Part shown: piece by piece, positions 11,065 to 21,768 of the stretch
Layout of the letters: each line of letters begins with the position of its first letter
Position numbering within the stretch: position 1 is the stretch's first letter
NCBI GenBank assembly: GCA_036852015.1
Contig: JAANDG010000324.1
Coordinates: 62,001-126,000 of the forward strand
Reading direction: 5' to 3'
Length of the DNA: 64,000 bases
From: Pelodera strongyloides
Lineage: Eukaryota; Nematoda; Chromadorea; Rhabditida; Rhabditidae
The notes under the pieces: model-generated
Told to the model about the DNA's origin: nothing
The model's input: the letters and a program-made list of their open reading frames with translations, nothing else
Databases searched by the model: none
Position numbers and translations under genes: made by a program

Positions 11065-11736
11065 ATTTTTTTTATAAAACTGTCCATAGCTACGTCGACG
11101 TCGCCATATAACATATCCGCCATTATGGTAATCTCGATGGCTCTCAACTCTCACTATTAAAGGGACAGGCCCATCAAAGTAAACCTATATTTGCGATACG
11201 TCCATAGTGACTATCAAACATTGTTATTACAATATATGCAAACTAAATTTCACATTTATTTGCCATGGAAAACTTTTTTTCCAGTGCGCTCAGCTCAAAT
11301 GTATACCGTAAAGCCGCAAATATCCTTGTCGTCAATGCAAATTTGTCGTGAAATTATAATGCGATTAAAATTTGCATATATAGCTTTGAAATCTGCAGTT
11401 TTATGGTATACATATGCGTTGAGCGCATTGGAAAAAAGTTGTCTAGGGTCAAATAATGGTCAAATTTAGTTTGTATATATTGTAATAAAAATGCTTGATA
11501 GTCATTATGAACGTATCGTAAATATAGGTTTATTTTGATGGGCCTGTCCCTTTAATGTCCCTTTCAATTAGATCAGTGCTCAAATGAAGGCGGCCTGATT
11601 TTCTATCCTTGCATCAGCTGCATGTCATCTCTAACAAACAATAAAGTGCAGGGCGGAAACTTCTCTGCCCGCATTATGATGAATAACCCAGAAGTATTCG
11701 TAATTGGATAGGTTTCGGGTTAGCCAGAAGTTCAAA
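11065..11736 (+). repeat. duplicated segment, copy 1
   Basis: The flanks of the MITE at 11161-11551 match 12247-12720. Shared landmarks are CCATTATGGTAATC, then GATGGCTCTCA, then AAACTTCTCTGCCCGC, then GTTAGCCAGAAGTTCA. The two copies lie about 1.2 kb apart in the same orientation and have diverged moderately. Confidence 0.75.
11161..11551. mobile_element. MITE, subfamily A (AGGGACAGGCCCATC termini)
   Basis: A 391-bp hairpin-like element flanked by TTAA on both sides. The inverted ends read AGGGACAGGCCCATC and the arms continue to pair for more than 100 bp around GATACGTCCATAGTGACTAT. It is non-coding. A TTAA duplication suggests piggyBac-like transposition; that link is inferred. Confidence 0.8.
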
Positions 11737-12018
11737 ACAAAATTAAAGCTGCATTTTTTCTGGCAGTTCTCACACACAGCTCTCACATACGTCAGTGCGC
11801 TTGCATCTTTCTTTTCTGTCTGTCTGGCTCCCTCGTTTTTTTCTCTGCTGACTTTGCGCGCGTTTTAAAAAAAGATCCTTTCAGCGTAAGACCGTGTTAG
11901 CTCACGTCGTATACTTCAAGAATTCGCAATTTTTGAGCAGACTTCTGTAATCCCACATTGAAGGAATTTGTAGAAGAATTTGCATTCTTTTTCGAGCGGA
12001 CTCTAGCTTTTGTAAATA

Positions 12019-12253
12019 TCTTATTATATAAAAGAGTAACTGTAGCCTAATTTGCATACCGATGTGCGTTACGAAATGCAAATTTTCATGTTCGGGTATA
12101 AAAAGAGTTTCGCAGCTATAGAAGTATGCATATGCAATTGTTTCCTATTATGTGAATTTCTTATGATACGTTTGAAGATTTGTATATAAGTATGCCCATG
12201 CTAAACCAACCATATTTCCATGTAAGTCGCCTCAGGCGGCGTGAGCCGTCTGG
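12019..12253 (+). mobile_element. non-autonomous Helitron-like element
   Basis: Starts TCTTATTATATAAAAGAG after an A and ends GTCGCCTCAGGCGGCG then AGCCGTCTGG before T. It is 235 bp long with an intact end hairpin. Its right end abuts copy 2 of the duplicated segment. Confidence 0.75.
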
Positions 12254-12720
12254 TTTTTTATAAAGCTGAACCTAGCTATGTCAACGTAGGCATGTTCGCC
12301 ATTATGGTAATCTTGATGGCTCTCAGCTCTCACTCTTACTGCGAAATATCGGCCGGTTTTAAAAGCATCAAGTACCTCTGCTGTCTTATGCATCATATGC
12401 AAATGAGCATAAATTTGAATACAAAGTAGACACCAATTAGACCCCACTTCCCACTTATTGTTAGCATTACTACATAAGAACGCAGATATTTGAGATGTGT
12501 TTCAAAAACACTGGTATTTCGCTTCAGTGTCTCACAATTAGATAAGCGCTCAAATGAAGGGCAGCCTTTTCTATGATTGCATCAGTGTGTGTCGTCTGCA
12601 ACTAACAAACAACAAAGTGTTGAAACAAAGTGCACGGTGGAAACTTCTCTGCCCGCGTCTTGACAAATGACCCAGAAGTACGTCCACTTTTTGTCAGATT
12701 TCGAGTTAGCCAGAAGTTCA
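12247..12720 (+). repeat. duplicated segment, copy 2
   Basis: Partner of 11065-11736. Here the position of the copy-1 MITE is occupied by a different MITE (subfamily F, 12339-12523). Confidence 0.75.
12339..12523. mobile_element. MITE, subfamily F, inserted in the duplicated segment
   Basis: The left end reads ACTGCGAAATATCGGCCGG and the right end reads CTGGTATTTCGCT. The TTAA flanks are eroded. Confidence 0.55.
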
Positions 12721-13913
12721 TACCAAACGTAATACGTCAAAATTGTCTTGCTGATCTTACAGAGTAACACTTGAGGGTTGTGCTGAAGAATGATCTACGT
12801 CTCTCCTCGTCCAGTCTTCGCCAGCATTTCGCCAGGCCGTCGCACAACACCACGCAAACCTGTCGACATTTTAACTGATTTGACATCCTTTTTTTTTGCA
12901 TTTTTTTGCATTTATTGATTTCTGTCTGGGAGAAATTGTTGAATAACGCCCTCTTATCAGGGAAATTTGGTCTGAATATTAACGCACTGATTGGAGAGAG
13001 AGAGATTACGTGCTTGAGAGTTGTTGTAAACAGCTCCGTCAGGTGCTAGCATTACGAAAACTTTGGGCACAACAAGTCCTCCTAAATCGAGGCTCGTTAC
13101 ATAAGTTTGAGACTTATTACGATAATGGGAGATGCGTTTCAGATGGGATGTAGCATGCCCATTTTTTAGCATCTTCTGCCTGGTTGTAAGCTTTATTCGT
13201 AATAACTTTTAACTAATGTTTTTCTACCAAGGACTAACAAAGATCAGTATGTTCGCTGGAGTAATTGTAACCACAAGACTGCTCAGCAAAAGATACTCGG
13301 ATCCTTCCCTCTCGGGCTAACTTTTCATGTTAGCCTTTCGATCTTTAGCCTCTCGTGCGTAACCATACTATGAGCAAACAAACATGCGGCGTTATATGTG
13401 TCTTCACAAGAAATATTTTATTGTTTAAAAGTGATATATGGGGAAACATTAGTCTTTTTCTGATAAGGAATCGATTTCGACAGTGTTCCCGACTCGTCCA
13501 GACTCCGCCCTGTAGCTTATAAAAGGCATCAGAGAACCTGACAGCTCCACAATCTGTACTGCTTCATATCTTCTTATTTTCTTACAATATTTTCCCTACT
13601 TTTTGTGCTTTTCCTAACAATCAAATTGGTGATACATTTAATCATACTTTTAGACACCAGGTTATGGCGGAAGATACGCCTACGAAATGGAAGGGATCAG
13701 CCTCCCAAGGGGTAGATCCTTTGATTTACGAAAAATGTTAAATACACACTTAGAACTAAGAACAGTTTTTTTATTTTACTAAATTCTTTTTAAGAATGAT
13801 GGCATCCAATTGCTTATCGAGGAAACTGGATCCCTGAGACTTGGACCGCCGGTTAGTTTGAGATTCGCAAACGTAAGCTTGTCTTTTTCTTGCATATCTA
13901 TTTACCAGACGGC
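12721..13913. other. stretch without a recognised gene
   Basis: Mixed sequence with no supported gene. A Helitron-type terminus (CCAGACGGCTAACGCC) faces right at 13914, but its partner end was not found. Confidence 0.5.
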
Positions 13914-14084
13914 TAACGCCAAAACTTATAAGAAACCGTTGAAAAGTATTGTCTACAGTTGATGCAATCAGACTCACCTGGCCAATTTTTGTAGTTGTGA
14001 AGTTGGAGTTTGGAGTTTGGAGGGATAGGTTCACCTCGAATTGCACCTTTTTTTTATAATTTGTCTTGATAGTGTGACCTAGAC

Positions 14085-14573
14085 GGTCAAAATGTGAAAA
14101 TTGCAGTAAATTTCCTTTGCTCCTCGGGCCAGGACCAAGCTCAAAAGCTAAGCTCCCCAGACTTTATAAAACAACTCGCGTAGCGCAGCCGTAGTCAAAC
14201 GGTACGCCAAACTGTGTTACAAGTGCGAAATAGCGTGATAGGTCTGGTGACGCTAGAGGATACAGGGACCTTATATTCACACTCTGTCTATCACAACACT
14301 ATCTGCACCTCTAGCCCTGTTACGCTATTTCGCACTTGTAGCACAGTTTGGTGTACCGTTTAAAGGGAGAGGCCCAACGAGAAATTTTTTTCGAGAAAAG
14401 TAACATTTGTGAAATTCCGGACATGTTACTTTTCTCGAAATTTTTGACTACGGCTGCGGTACTCCAGTTGTTTTTTAAATTCGAGGTAGCTTAGCTTTTG
14501 AGCTTGATCCTGGCTCGGGGAGCAAAGGAAATTTACTGCAATTTTCGCATTTTGACCGTCATAAGTCGTACTA
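14085..14573. repeat. long nested palindrome
   Basis: The outer arms pair from TGCAGTAAATTTCCTTTGCT to its complement near 14540. An inner pair of arms around TTACAAGTGCGAAATAGCGT (about 14190-14360) forms a second hairpin. A truncated subfamily-C MITE end (AGGGAGAGGCCCAACGAG) sits at about 14365-14440. RNA from here would form a strong double-stranded structure. Confidence 0.7.
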
Positions 14574-14579
14574 TCAATA

Positions 14580-15262
14580 TCGTATTATATAAATGAGAAA
14601 CTGTAGTGTGCGCTAGCACCCTGTGCGTTACGGAAGTTCAATTAGAATAAAATGTTGAGCAGTATGAAAAGGGTGCCGAGCTCAATCGAATCTCATTATG
14701 CAGCTCATTATGCAAAAGAACATATTTCAGACTCAGACTGTCTCCATTCACAATATTTTCATTTACGTTTCAGACGTTGTCTAAGTGTGGAAGACGCCTT
14801 AAAGGGAGAGGCCCACGAGAAAAAAGTTCTCCTCAATTTACTTGCACAGAATGTCCGGAATTTCAGAAATGTTACTGTGAAAACCGCATTTTTTGCACCT
14901 AGAACTCACAGAGATATTCCCCGGAAAACAGTGCGGCCAGGTACCGTAGTCACAATCAATTTTTGCGCATTTAGGGCATTATAGTATTGGAAACGCCTTG
15001 TTATAATCGTACGAATGTTCTTCATTCGTTTAACCATTATTATGAAGAGAAAGAATGCTAATGGATTGACGTAAACCGTAAAAACGTTTCTGACTACGGT
15101 ACCTGGCCGAACTGTTTGCCGGGGAATAACTCTGTGAGTTCTAGGTGCAAAGAAATGCGGTTTTCACAGTAATATTTCTGAAATTCCGGACATTCTGTGC
15201 AAGTAAATTGAGGGAATGTATTTCCTCGTGGGCCTCTCCCTTTAAGCGGCGTAGCCGTCTGG
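14580..15262 (+). mobile_element. Helitron-like element split by a MITE
   Basis: Starts TCGTATTATATAAATGAG after A and ends GGCGTAGCCGTCTGG before T. The end hairpin is interrupted exactly by the MITE at 14803-15241 and is restored when that is mentally removed. Confidence 0.65.
14803..15241. mobile_element. MITE, subfamily C (AGGGAGAGGCCCACGAG termini)
   Basis: A 439-bp TTAA-flanked inverted-repeat element. The arms pair through CAATTTACTTGCACAGAATG and further. It is homologous to 56174-56623. ORFs inside are mirror images across the arms and not genes. Confidence 0.85.
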
Positions 15263-15307
15263 TAAATTATAAAACAGGTGCAATTCGAGGCGAACCTATC
15301 CCTTTAA

Positions 15308-15720
15308 AGGATCGCAGTCACTTCAAATTCGCCTTTTTACTTCAATTATCCATAAACATGAAAAAGCACCTAGAAAAATACCATTCCGGTGTCAATTTAC
15401 TGAAAAATTAACCCAGGTAAAGAAATCCCCTCGGTTGCGTTCTAATTACGTACAGTATGACAACGACAACTGAGACAGTAGAGCAGACACTTTCCCTCTT
15501 CCCCGGTTTTTCTTTGTTTTGTCATCATTGGCAACCGGCCAAGTCCCACTGCGATTTAGAAAACACCCCATTTTGTCTAAAATCAAAAGTCAACCGAAGG
15601 GATTTCTTTCCCTGTGATAAATGTTCCGTAAATCGGTATTGGAAAGGTATTTTTCTAGGTATCTTTTTATATTTATTGATAAGTGAAGTAAGAATGTGAA
15701 ATTGAAGTGACTGCGATCCT
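15308..15720. mobile_element. MITE, subfamily E (AGGATCGCAGTCACTTC termini)
   Basis: A 413-bp TTAA-flanked element with near-perfect inverted ends, homologous to 55756-56169. It shares its TTAA with the next element. Confidence 0.85.
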
Positions 15721-15724
15721 TTAA

Positions 15725-15896
15725 AGCGAAATACCGTCCGGTTTTTGAAACTCATCGAGTACACAAACATTCTTATGCAGCTTCTGGAAATGAACAACCT
15801 AGAATAAAAAATCGAGCTTATTTCGAGTAAATTAGCATAAATACGTAAGAATTCAGTTGACCACGATGCGCTTCCAAGACCAACCGGTATTTCACT
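15725..15896. mobile_element. MITE, subfamily F
   Basis: Starts AGCGAAATACCGTCCGG directly after TTAA shared with subfamily E and ends CCGGTATTTCACT. Its 172 bp are non-coding. Confidence 0.75.
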
Positions 15897-16477
15897 TCAA
15901 ACCAAATGCCTGAAACGTATGGCCGATTTCGTTGCGGAGTCCGTGACAAAGGCCCTGGGCTCGGGTCGTCGCGGTCATCGGGGCCTTCGGCCGCTCCTCC
16001 TCACACGTTTCGAGCTTTTTGCCGGGCCTTATTTCCGTCTCAGGTTGCTTTAAAACAGTTGAAGCATGCGCTGCCTCCCTATGAGATTACATAAGTGTTC
16101 CCACTCGCTCTCCTCAATACTGCATCCCGTTTGCTACTAAAATAACATTTACTGAGGGTGTCGGAGAATAAATTCGGTGGTTGTTACTTTGGCACATATT
16201 CTCCATCCGTTCGCGAGTTATCCGGCAGTAATGTGACGCTGAACCCCGATTCCCTTTTTTCCGATTCCTGTCTAAAACGCTTAACAACAGTAGAAAAAGT
16301 TTGAAATACGCCGTGCATAAACCTCATGGTTACTTTGACCCGATTCGCCGTGGCCCCCTTCCTTCCCCGGCTGCTCTGATTCAGAATTATCCTTCTCACC
16401 AACATTGAACGTCCGAAATATGCTGGTAATTTTATCGTGGAAAAGAGTCCTTGAATGGAAAGTTTGGGTTCCATCAT

Positions 16478-16684
16478 TGACACAATTAAGTGCACAATGG
16501 TAGGGCAACGTTTATTCGAGAGAGATGGACAAGCTTTTCACTGCTTATCCGGACGATAGACAAGACGCGACAACCACAGTCGGCCAGTAGAATGACAAGC
16601 TTTTCACTACTTGTCTGAAGAAACAGGCGCGGCACCACTGCCGGCCAGACGATGCACAATCCCAGGATCCATAGGAACTGGCCT
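16478..16684 (-). repeat. LTR (3' LTR) of a Bel/Pao-like element
   Basis: A 207-bp direct repeat that matches 20750-20956 with about two mismatches. On the minus strand its inner-type edge ends in CTTAATTGTGTCA, giving the canonical CA end. The opposite end does not show a clear TG and no target duplication was found. Confidence 0.8.
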
Positions 16685-17346
16685 AGAATACCTTCTATAG
16701 GATTAATAATCTTATCTTATGTGTATCTCCAATTGGTACTTTGGGAATTCTCGAAGAATCATGCAGGTTTCATATTGTACGCTCTCTTACGTCTTCTTTT
16801 CCCACAGGGACCTCCGGGCGGGGAAGCGTTCGATTGGTGTGAATATTCTAAATTGATCTTGGGAGGTTTATGTTTCAAAACATTGGGCAATTATATAGCA
16901 GAACGTTAATTTTCGTATTTGCATAAAGGTAATACGAGTTCAGATATTGCCATTTCATAATTAGCACAAATTAGGCAATATGTTTTAACAGTATTTAAGT
17001 ATTTAATGTAACTTCTCTGAATTTTTTCTTCGGTGTCCTGAATTCGACGTATTTTCTGTAACGGTCTACCAGTGGCCATTCCGTGTTCCGGTTCTTATAA
17101 GTTCCAGTAGCTATTTCACTGAGACCCGACGAATACCCCGACCCCAGAAGGGTTATTTTTTCGTGAGAATTTGATTCAGACGTTGAGTGGTTGAATCGCA
17201 TATTTGATTAGTGTTTAGTTTATAATTCACGGTCGGTAAGTGCTTCATACCTATGAAGTTTTTCTTTATGGATAAGTGTTTAATTCTATAGTCTTTTCCT
17301 GAATGGGTTCAGGCGTCGCTTGCTTTCTAGTATTAGTGGTTCTTTC

Positions 17347-20300
17347 TTACTGCTCCGTCTGGGTACCCATTTCGTTATCTTGGGGATATGTTGTTACCCG
17401 TTCGGCGTCACATTTTTTGGTCATTGAGGTAATTACTTTCTTACGTGGAGTCTTTTTGTGGTTCTTGCTCATCTTCCTCTTATTTTGTATCTTAGATTTG
17501 GCTACTGAATTTTCATTGCTTTTCGTATAACCATTGTCTTTTGAGTAATGAACGTCTTTCACAGTATTAAGCATTGTAGGGCTAACTTGCTTTAGTGTGC
17601 TTGCTGTTTTATCATTGCTCTCTTTGGTCGTAACTTCCGGAGTCACGAAAAAACTGCATTTCGTTTCTTTCTTCGTTATGGTCAAATCTTCCTCCACATT
17701 CTTCCTGTATATGTATAGTGTCCCTGCCTTGGTATTCATTATTTTCCACATCCTTAAGTTCATTTTCTTTTATAAGTTGTACTCTTTGTCTGTTCTGCCC
17801 AAAACTGGTGTTATCGTTTCCTCGTCGTTCTCTGAATTGTGTATTTCTTGGCGAATTATTAGAATTCATTCGTGGTCTGTTTTGATATTGCCCATGGTAT
17901 GGGTATGGATCTACCGCATTATTTATATATTGTCCTGTCATATTTTCCTTAGGATTTGTGCTTTGCGCTTTATTTTGTTGGATGGGAACCCAGTTTCCAT
18001 TCCATGACTGTGTCCCTTGTGTTCGGTCAACGATTGGGTCGTCGATCGAATGTCTTACCACATCAACTGCTCCCGAATCTGTTGCACAGTTATATGGACA
18101 ATTTCGAATGTTGTGAATTTTGTGGCACTTCTTGCACGTTTCTTTACATGATTGCGCCTTGTGATCCGTTTCAAGACAAATGTAACACGCACTTTCCCTG
18201 CTTATTATTTCTTTTATTCGCATGGGTGAAACATTGTGCGTACAATTTGTTGTTCTATGTCCCGTTTGTTTGCAAATTAAGCATTGCTTGTATATGGCAA
18301 TTTCATTGTATATTTGTGCTATTTCTTTCTGTTCTTCACTTACAATGATAATCTGCTTGTGTATCTCATTCAGAGGCCGTATTCACCACTCCGTTTACCC
18401 CTGGTGAAAACTGTCTCTCGGAGAAAATTTACCTAGAGAGCGAGAGAATTTAAAAAATTAGCATTCACCACTTTCTCTCCTTCCCCAAATATGCGTGGAG
18501 AGAGGGGTAAATTGTGACCGAGGTTTGCTCGGGTAAAAAAATTTCCCCTTGGAGAATTTTCGAATTTTTTTAGTTATATGACTTTATACTATATTAATAT
18601 TGTATTTTTAGAGCTTATAGCATATCTAACTTTAAAAAAAGCTATTCTCACTTTGCTTTAGAATGGATTTTTGGCAGATGAATCTAAAAATAGCATGTTT
18701 TAAAATAAATACCATGATTTGAACGATTTCTTGGTTTACTTTATCACGGGCGACTAATTAAACCAACTAATTTTCCCCCTCATTTTAGCTTCATGTATGT
18801 AAGGCTGCATTTCTTCGCTATTAGCCCAAAGTTTAGAGGATCAGGCAAGCGTGTCCCTGATACGCCGCAAGGTTTCTCTTGGTTATAAGGGGAACCTCCT
18901 CAACTCATCACCCATTAGAAAAGCAACGAAAGATATTTTGTGAACTACTTATCTCCTCTTTTTTACGCTTTCTTTTTTCCTAAGTATTGCCGAAAATCTT
19001 CAGATTTTATTAACCAATTGTTCAACTAATTGCAAATATTTCCCTAATATAACTTCAATCGTTTAGAAACATTTCGCTATGTCGTGAGCAAAAAAAACAA
19101 GTTCCGAAAGTAAAAATTTAAGAAAAATGAGACTATAAAGGGTTAAATTTAAATATAGTACAATCTAGACACTTGCAAAGTAGAAAAATAATGAAGCAAT
19201 GAAAATTAGAAGTTAAATATGACAAAACAAAGTAGTTTACTCCATTATTGCATCATGCTTTTTCAAAATGGCACAGGAAAAAAATTAATCTCTAGTCAAA
19301 AATTCTCCATATGCTAAATTCCACGTGAATACGTTTGCAGTTCGGACATAGGTAAATTTTCTCCAAAGAGAGGGGTAAATCCTCTCTAGAGACAAGTTGT
19401 CTCTAGAGAAATTTTACCCTCGAGTGGTGAATACGGCCTCTGAAGAGTTTCTGTATCCCATTCAAATCTTTCTCTGCGTTCTTGACGGGTAACTTCTGTG
19501 ATTACTTCTTGTGGAAATTTCATTTTAACTGTATCCCTGAATAATATTGTATCGATATTCTCGTACATAGCCATTCGACCAGATAGTGCTCTTAGCTGGA
19601 AATACGTGGATGTAAGACTTCTTGGGTGCATTGTTGCTACTGGTGTATTCTTTATAGCCGAGTTTATTGCGCGTTTCTTAATTATTGGATCATTGTATTG
19701 TTCCATCAGACAATCGACTGCTAGGTCGTAATTGTCACTGGTTGTTGGAAATTGATCAAGCATATTTTTTACTGATCCGTCACAAGAATTTTTTAGCATA
19801 CACAATTTCTGTACTTTGGTGTAATCTTGTGAATGGACCATTTCGTTGAACAGTTCCCAAAATGTATCAAACTGTGTATAATCACCTGAGAACGTCGGTA
19901 TTTTAATTTCGACTAGTCCTCTGTCTAGTTTGACATTTTGTTTGTATATCGCAGTGGATGTTTGTGAGCAATCCCGATACGTATTCCTTATATTTTTAAT
20001 TTCTTCTAACCTTTTCTCGTTAATTGGAGTCGTGCTAAAAATTGGTACATTTTTGGAAACTTTTGGCGTTGCCTGAATGTTATTACTATTATTCTGCACA
20101 TTGCTAACGCTCCTTGAATCTTGCGTAGATCTAGTCCTGTCCAATGTGCTATGTTGATTATGTGAAGAATTTGCTCGTGCAAGATTCCGTTGGATTAATC
20201 GTTGATCGGATGACGTACCAGTTGTGGTTGAGACATTTTTCTAATTCTACCCTCATTTCTTCCAATTGATCATAAATCTTTTCTGTCTCTCGCTCAATTA

Positions 20301-20418
20301 AATGTTGTTCAAATTCTTCTTTAAGTTCTTCCTCATTTATTTTGTTTCCTTCCTCTTCACATTCTTTTATTTTTCGTTTATAACTTTCAACCGTTTCTAA
20401 CATCCTCGGAACTGTCAC
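17347..20418 (-). pseudogene. broken gag of a Bel/Pao-like LTR retrotransposon
   Basis: On the minus strand the order is as follows. A lysine/glutamate-rich coiled-coil N-terminus lies at 20418-20158. A domain with IPTFSGDYTQFDTFWELFNE lies at 20144-19443, typical of the DUF1759-type gag of Bel/Pao elements. Beyond the insertion there are three zinc knuckles (CLICKQTGHRTTNC, CYICLETDHKAQSC and CKKCHKIHNIRNC) at about 18320-18120. A polar tail runs on to about 17347. The coiled-coil part and the DUF1759-like part are in different frames, joined near an A-run around 20240. A second frame change occurs near 17700. The frame itself reads cleanly from 19443 into 18370 if the insertion is skipped. 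No protease, reverse transcriptase or integrase is present between the LTRs, so the element depends on others. Confidence 0.8.
18371..19442. mobile_element. 1.07-kb inverted-repeat element inserted in gag
   Basis: The inverted ends read CAGAGGCCGTATTCACCACT on the left and its complement on the right. Further inward both arms carry repeated CTCTC and GGTAAATTT words. Removing it rejoins the gag frame. No long ORF is inside and no clear target duplication was seen, so the superfamily is undetermined. Confidence 0.8.
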
Positions 20419-20728
20419 TGTATTTTGATTTATATTCTTTTCGAATTCTTCCCTGGACAGAAAGAACAGAATTAACGGCTTGGTTAATTATCTCGTGCTT
20501 AATCTCTTAAGTGACGTCAAAAGTTGTTGTTGAGATCGAGGAGTCAAATTCTGACTACTCATTATGACTTATTCAACGAATAAGTAGGGTCTGGTTATAC
20601 CGCAAAGGGTTGTTATCCCGCAAGGGGTCGTTATCCCGCAAAGGGGTTGTTATCCCGCAAAGGGGTTGTATGAACTTCTTCCGGGACTGGACCCGGACGG
20701 TGTTCGAACCGTGTAATTTCCCGAGAAT

Positions 20729-20748
20729 GGAACTCGGACGGTGCACCA
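20729..20748 (-). promoter_or_regulatory. tRNA primer-binding site of the LTR element
   Basis: One base inside the 5' LTR, the minus strand reads TGGTGCACCGTCCGAGTTCC. This is complementary to a tRNA 3' end of the form GGACGGTGCACCA. The same GGACGGTGCA string is the core of the SINE-like copies scattered through the window. Confidence 0.7.
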
Positions 20749-20749
20749 C

Positions 20750-20956
20750 TGACACAATTAAGTGCACAATGGTAGGGCAACGTTTATTCGAGAGAGATGG
20801 ACAAGTTTTTCACTGCTTATCCGGACGATAGACAAGACGCGACAACCACAGTCGGCCAGTAGAATGACAAGCTTTTCACTACTTGTCTGAAGAAACAGGC
20901 GCGGCACCACTGCCGGCCAGACGATGCACAATCCCAGGATCCATAGGAGCTGGCCT
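20750..20956 (-). repeat. LTR (5' LTR) of the Bel/Pao-like element
   Basis: Partner of 16478-16684 with about two mismatches in 207 bp, which implies a fairly young insertion. The primer-binding site lies on its low-coordinate side, consistent with gag on the minus strand. Confidence 0.8.
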
Positions 20957-21080
20957 CCACACCAGTCCTCAGCAGCTGACCGTAATTATTAGACGAGTTG
21001 ACTTATTTCTAGACATGCTTAATATATGTACTTCCGATGGTAATAATATTACGTTTCGGTCACGAAAGTCGTGACAATCA

Positions 21081-21452
21081 TGTCTTAAATCTACATATTT
21101 TGAATCGGAATCTATAAAAAGTGGACAATATTCTGCGTTTAAAATCAAACCAGGCCTTTTTAATACACAAAATGGCCATTTATTAGATGCGATAAGTATT
21201 CCAGTTTTTTTTTGCCAAGAATTTGCTAACTTCTTCTCATTACCAGGTCCTGGTGTTGGGAGCGCACCAGCTTTTAGAATAATATAAGTTGCCTAAAAGG
21301 AGGCAAAAAAATCTGAAAACTAATGACATAAAATAAATGGCCATTTTGTGTATTAAAAAGGCTTGGTTTGATTTTAAACGCAGAATATTGTGCACTTTTT
21401 ATAGAATCCGATTCAAAATATTGTCCTCTTTTTGTAAATTTAAGACATGATG
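21081..21452. repeat. large inverted repeat (MITE-like hairpin)
   Basis: Arms of about 95 bp pair across a short loop region. Landmarks are GGCCATTTTGTGTATTAAAA and AATATTCTGCGTTTAAAATC against their complements. It lies between the LTR element and the first recognisable TOP1 exon. Confidence 0.8.
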
Positions 21453-21768
21453 GAACCCAAACTTTCCATTCAAGGACTCTTTTCCACGATAAATTATTGT
21501 CCTCTTTTCACGTAACCAAAATAACCCCCTTTTTAACGGAAACCACCCTCTAGCTATGGATCTTCTTTCGCGTTACTATTATAAAAAAGCGTTACTATCA
21601 ATATCTTCCCCGTTTTTGCATTATATGTAAGACGGTTCTCGCATCCGCGTTTGTGTAATATGGGAGATTTATCTAAGAAAAAATATTGAAAACTTTTTTA
21701 TACGTGGGTTTGTTGAAAAATGCAAACTGTGTAAGCAAGTTGCTGCGTAACCAAACTAATTTATTTAG

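Larger units (their letters stand above)
14019..15301. mobile_element. composite: outer TIR element with nested palindrome, Helitron and MITE
   Basis: The outer inverted ends are AGGGATAGGTTCACCTCGAA at 14019 and its near-complement ending at 15301, next to TTAA on the right only. Inside lie a long imperfect palindrome (14085-14573) and a Helitron-like element (14580-15262) that itself contains a MITE (14803-15241). The order of insertion can be read from what interrupts what. Confidence 0.6.

Noticed and set aside
15145..15411. ORFs inside subfamily C and E MITEs
   Set aside because: The frames lie in inverted arms, change between copies and show no conservation as proteins.
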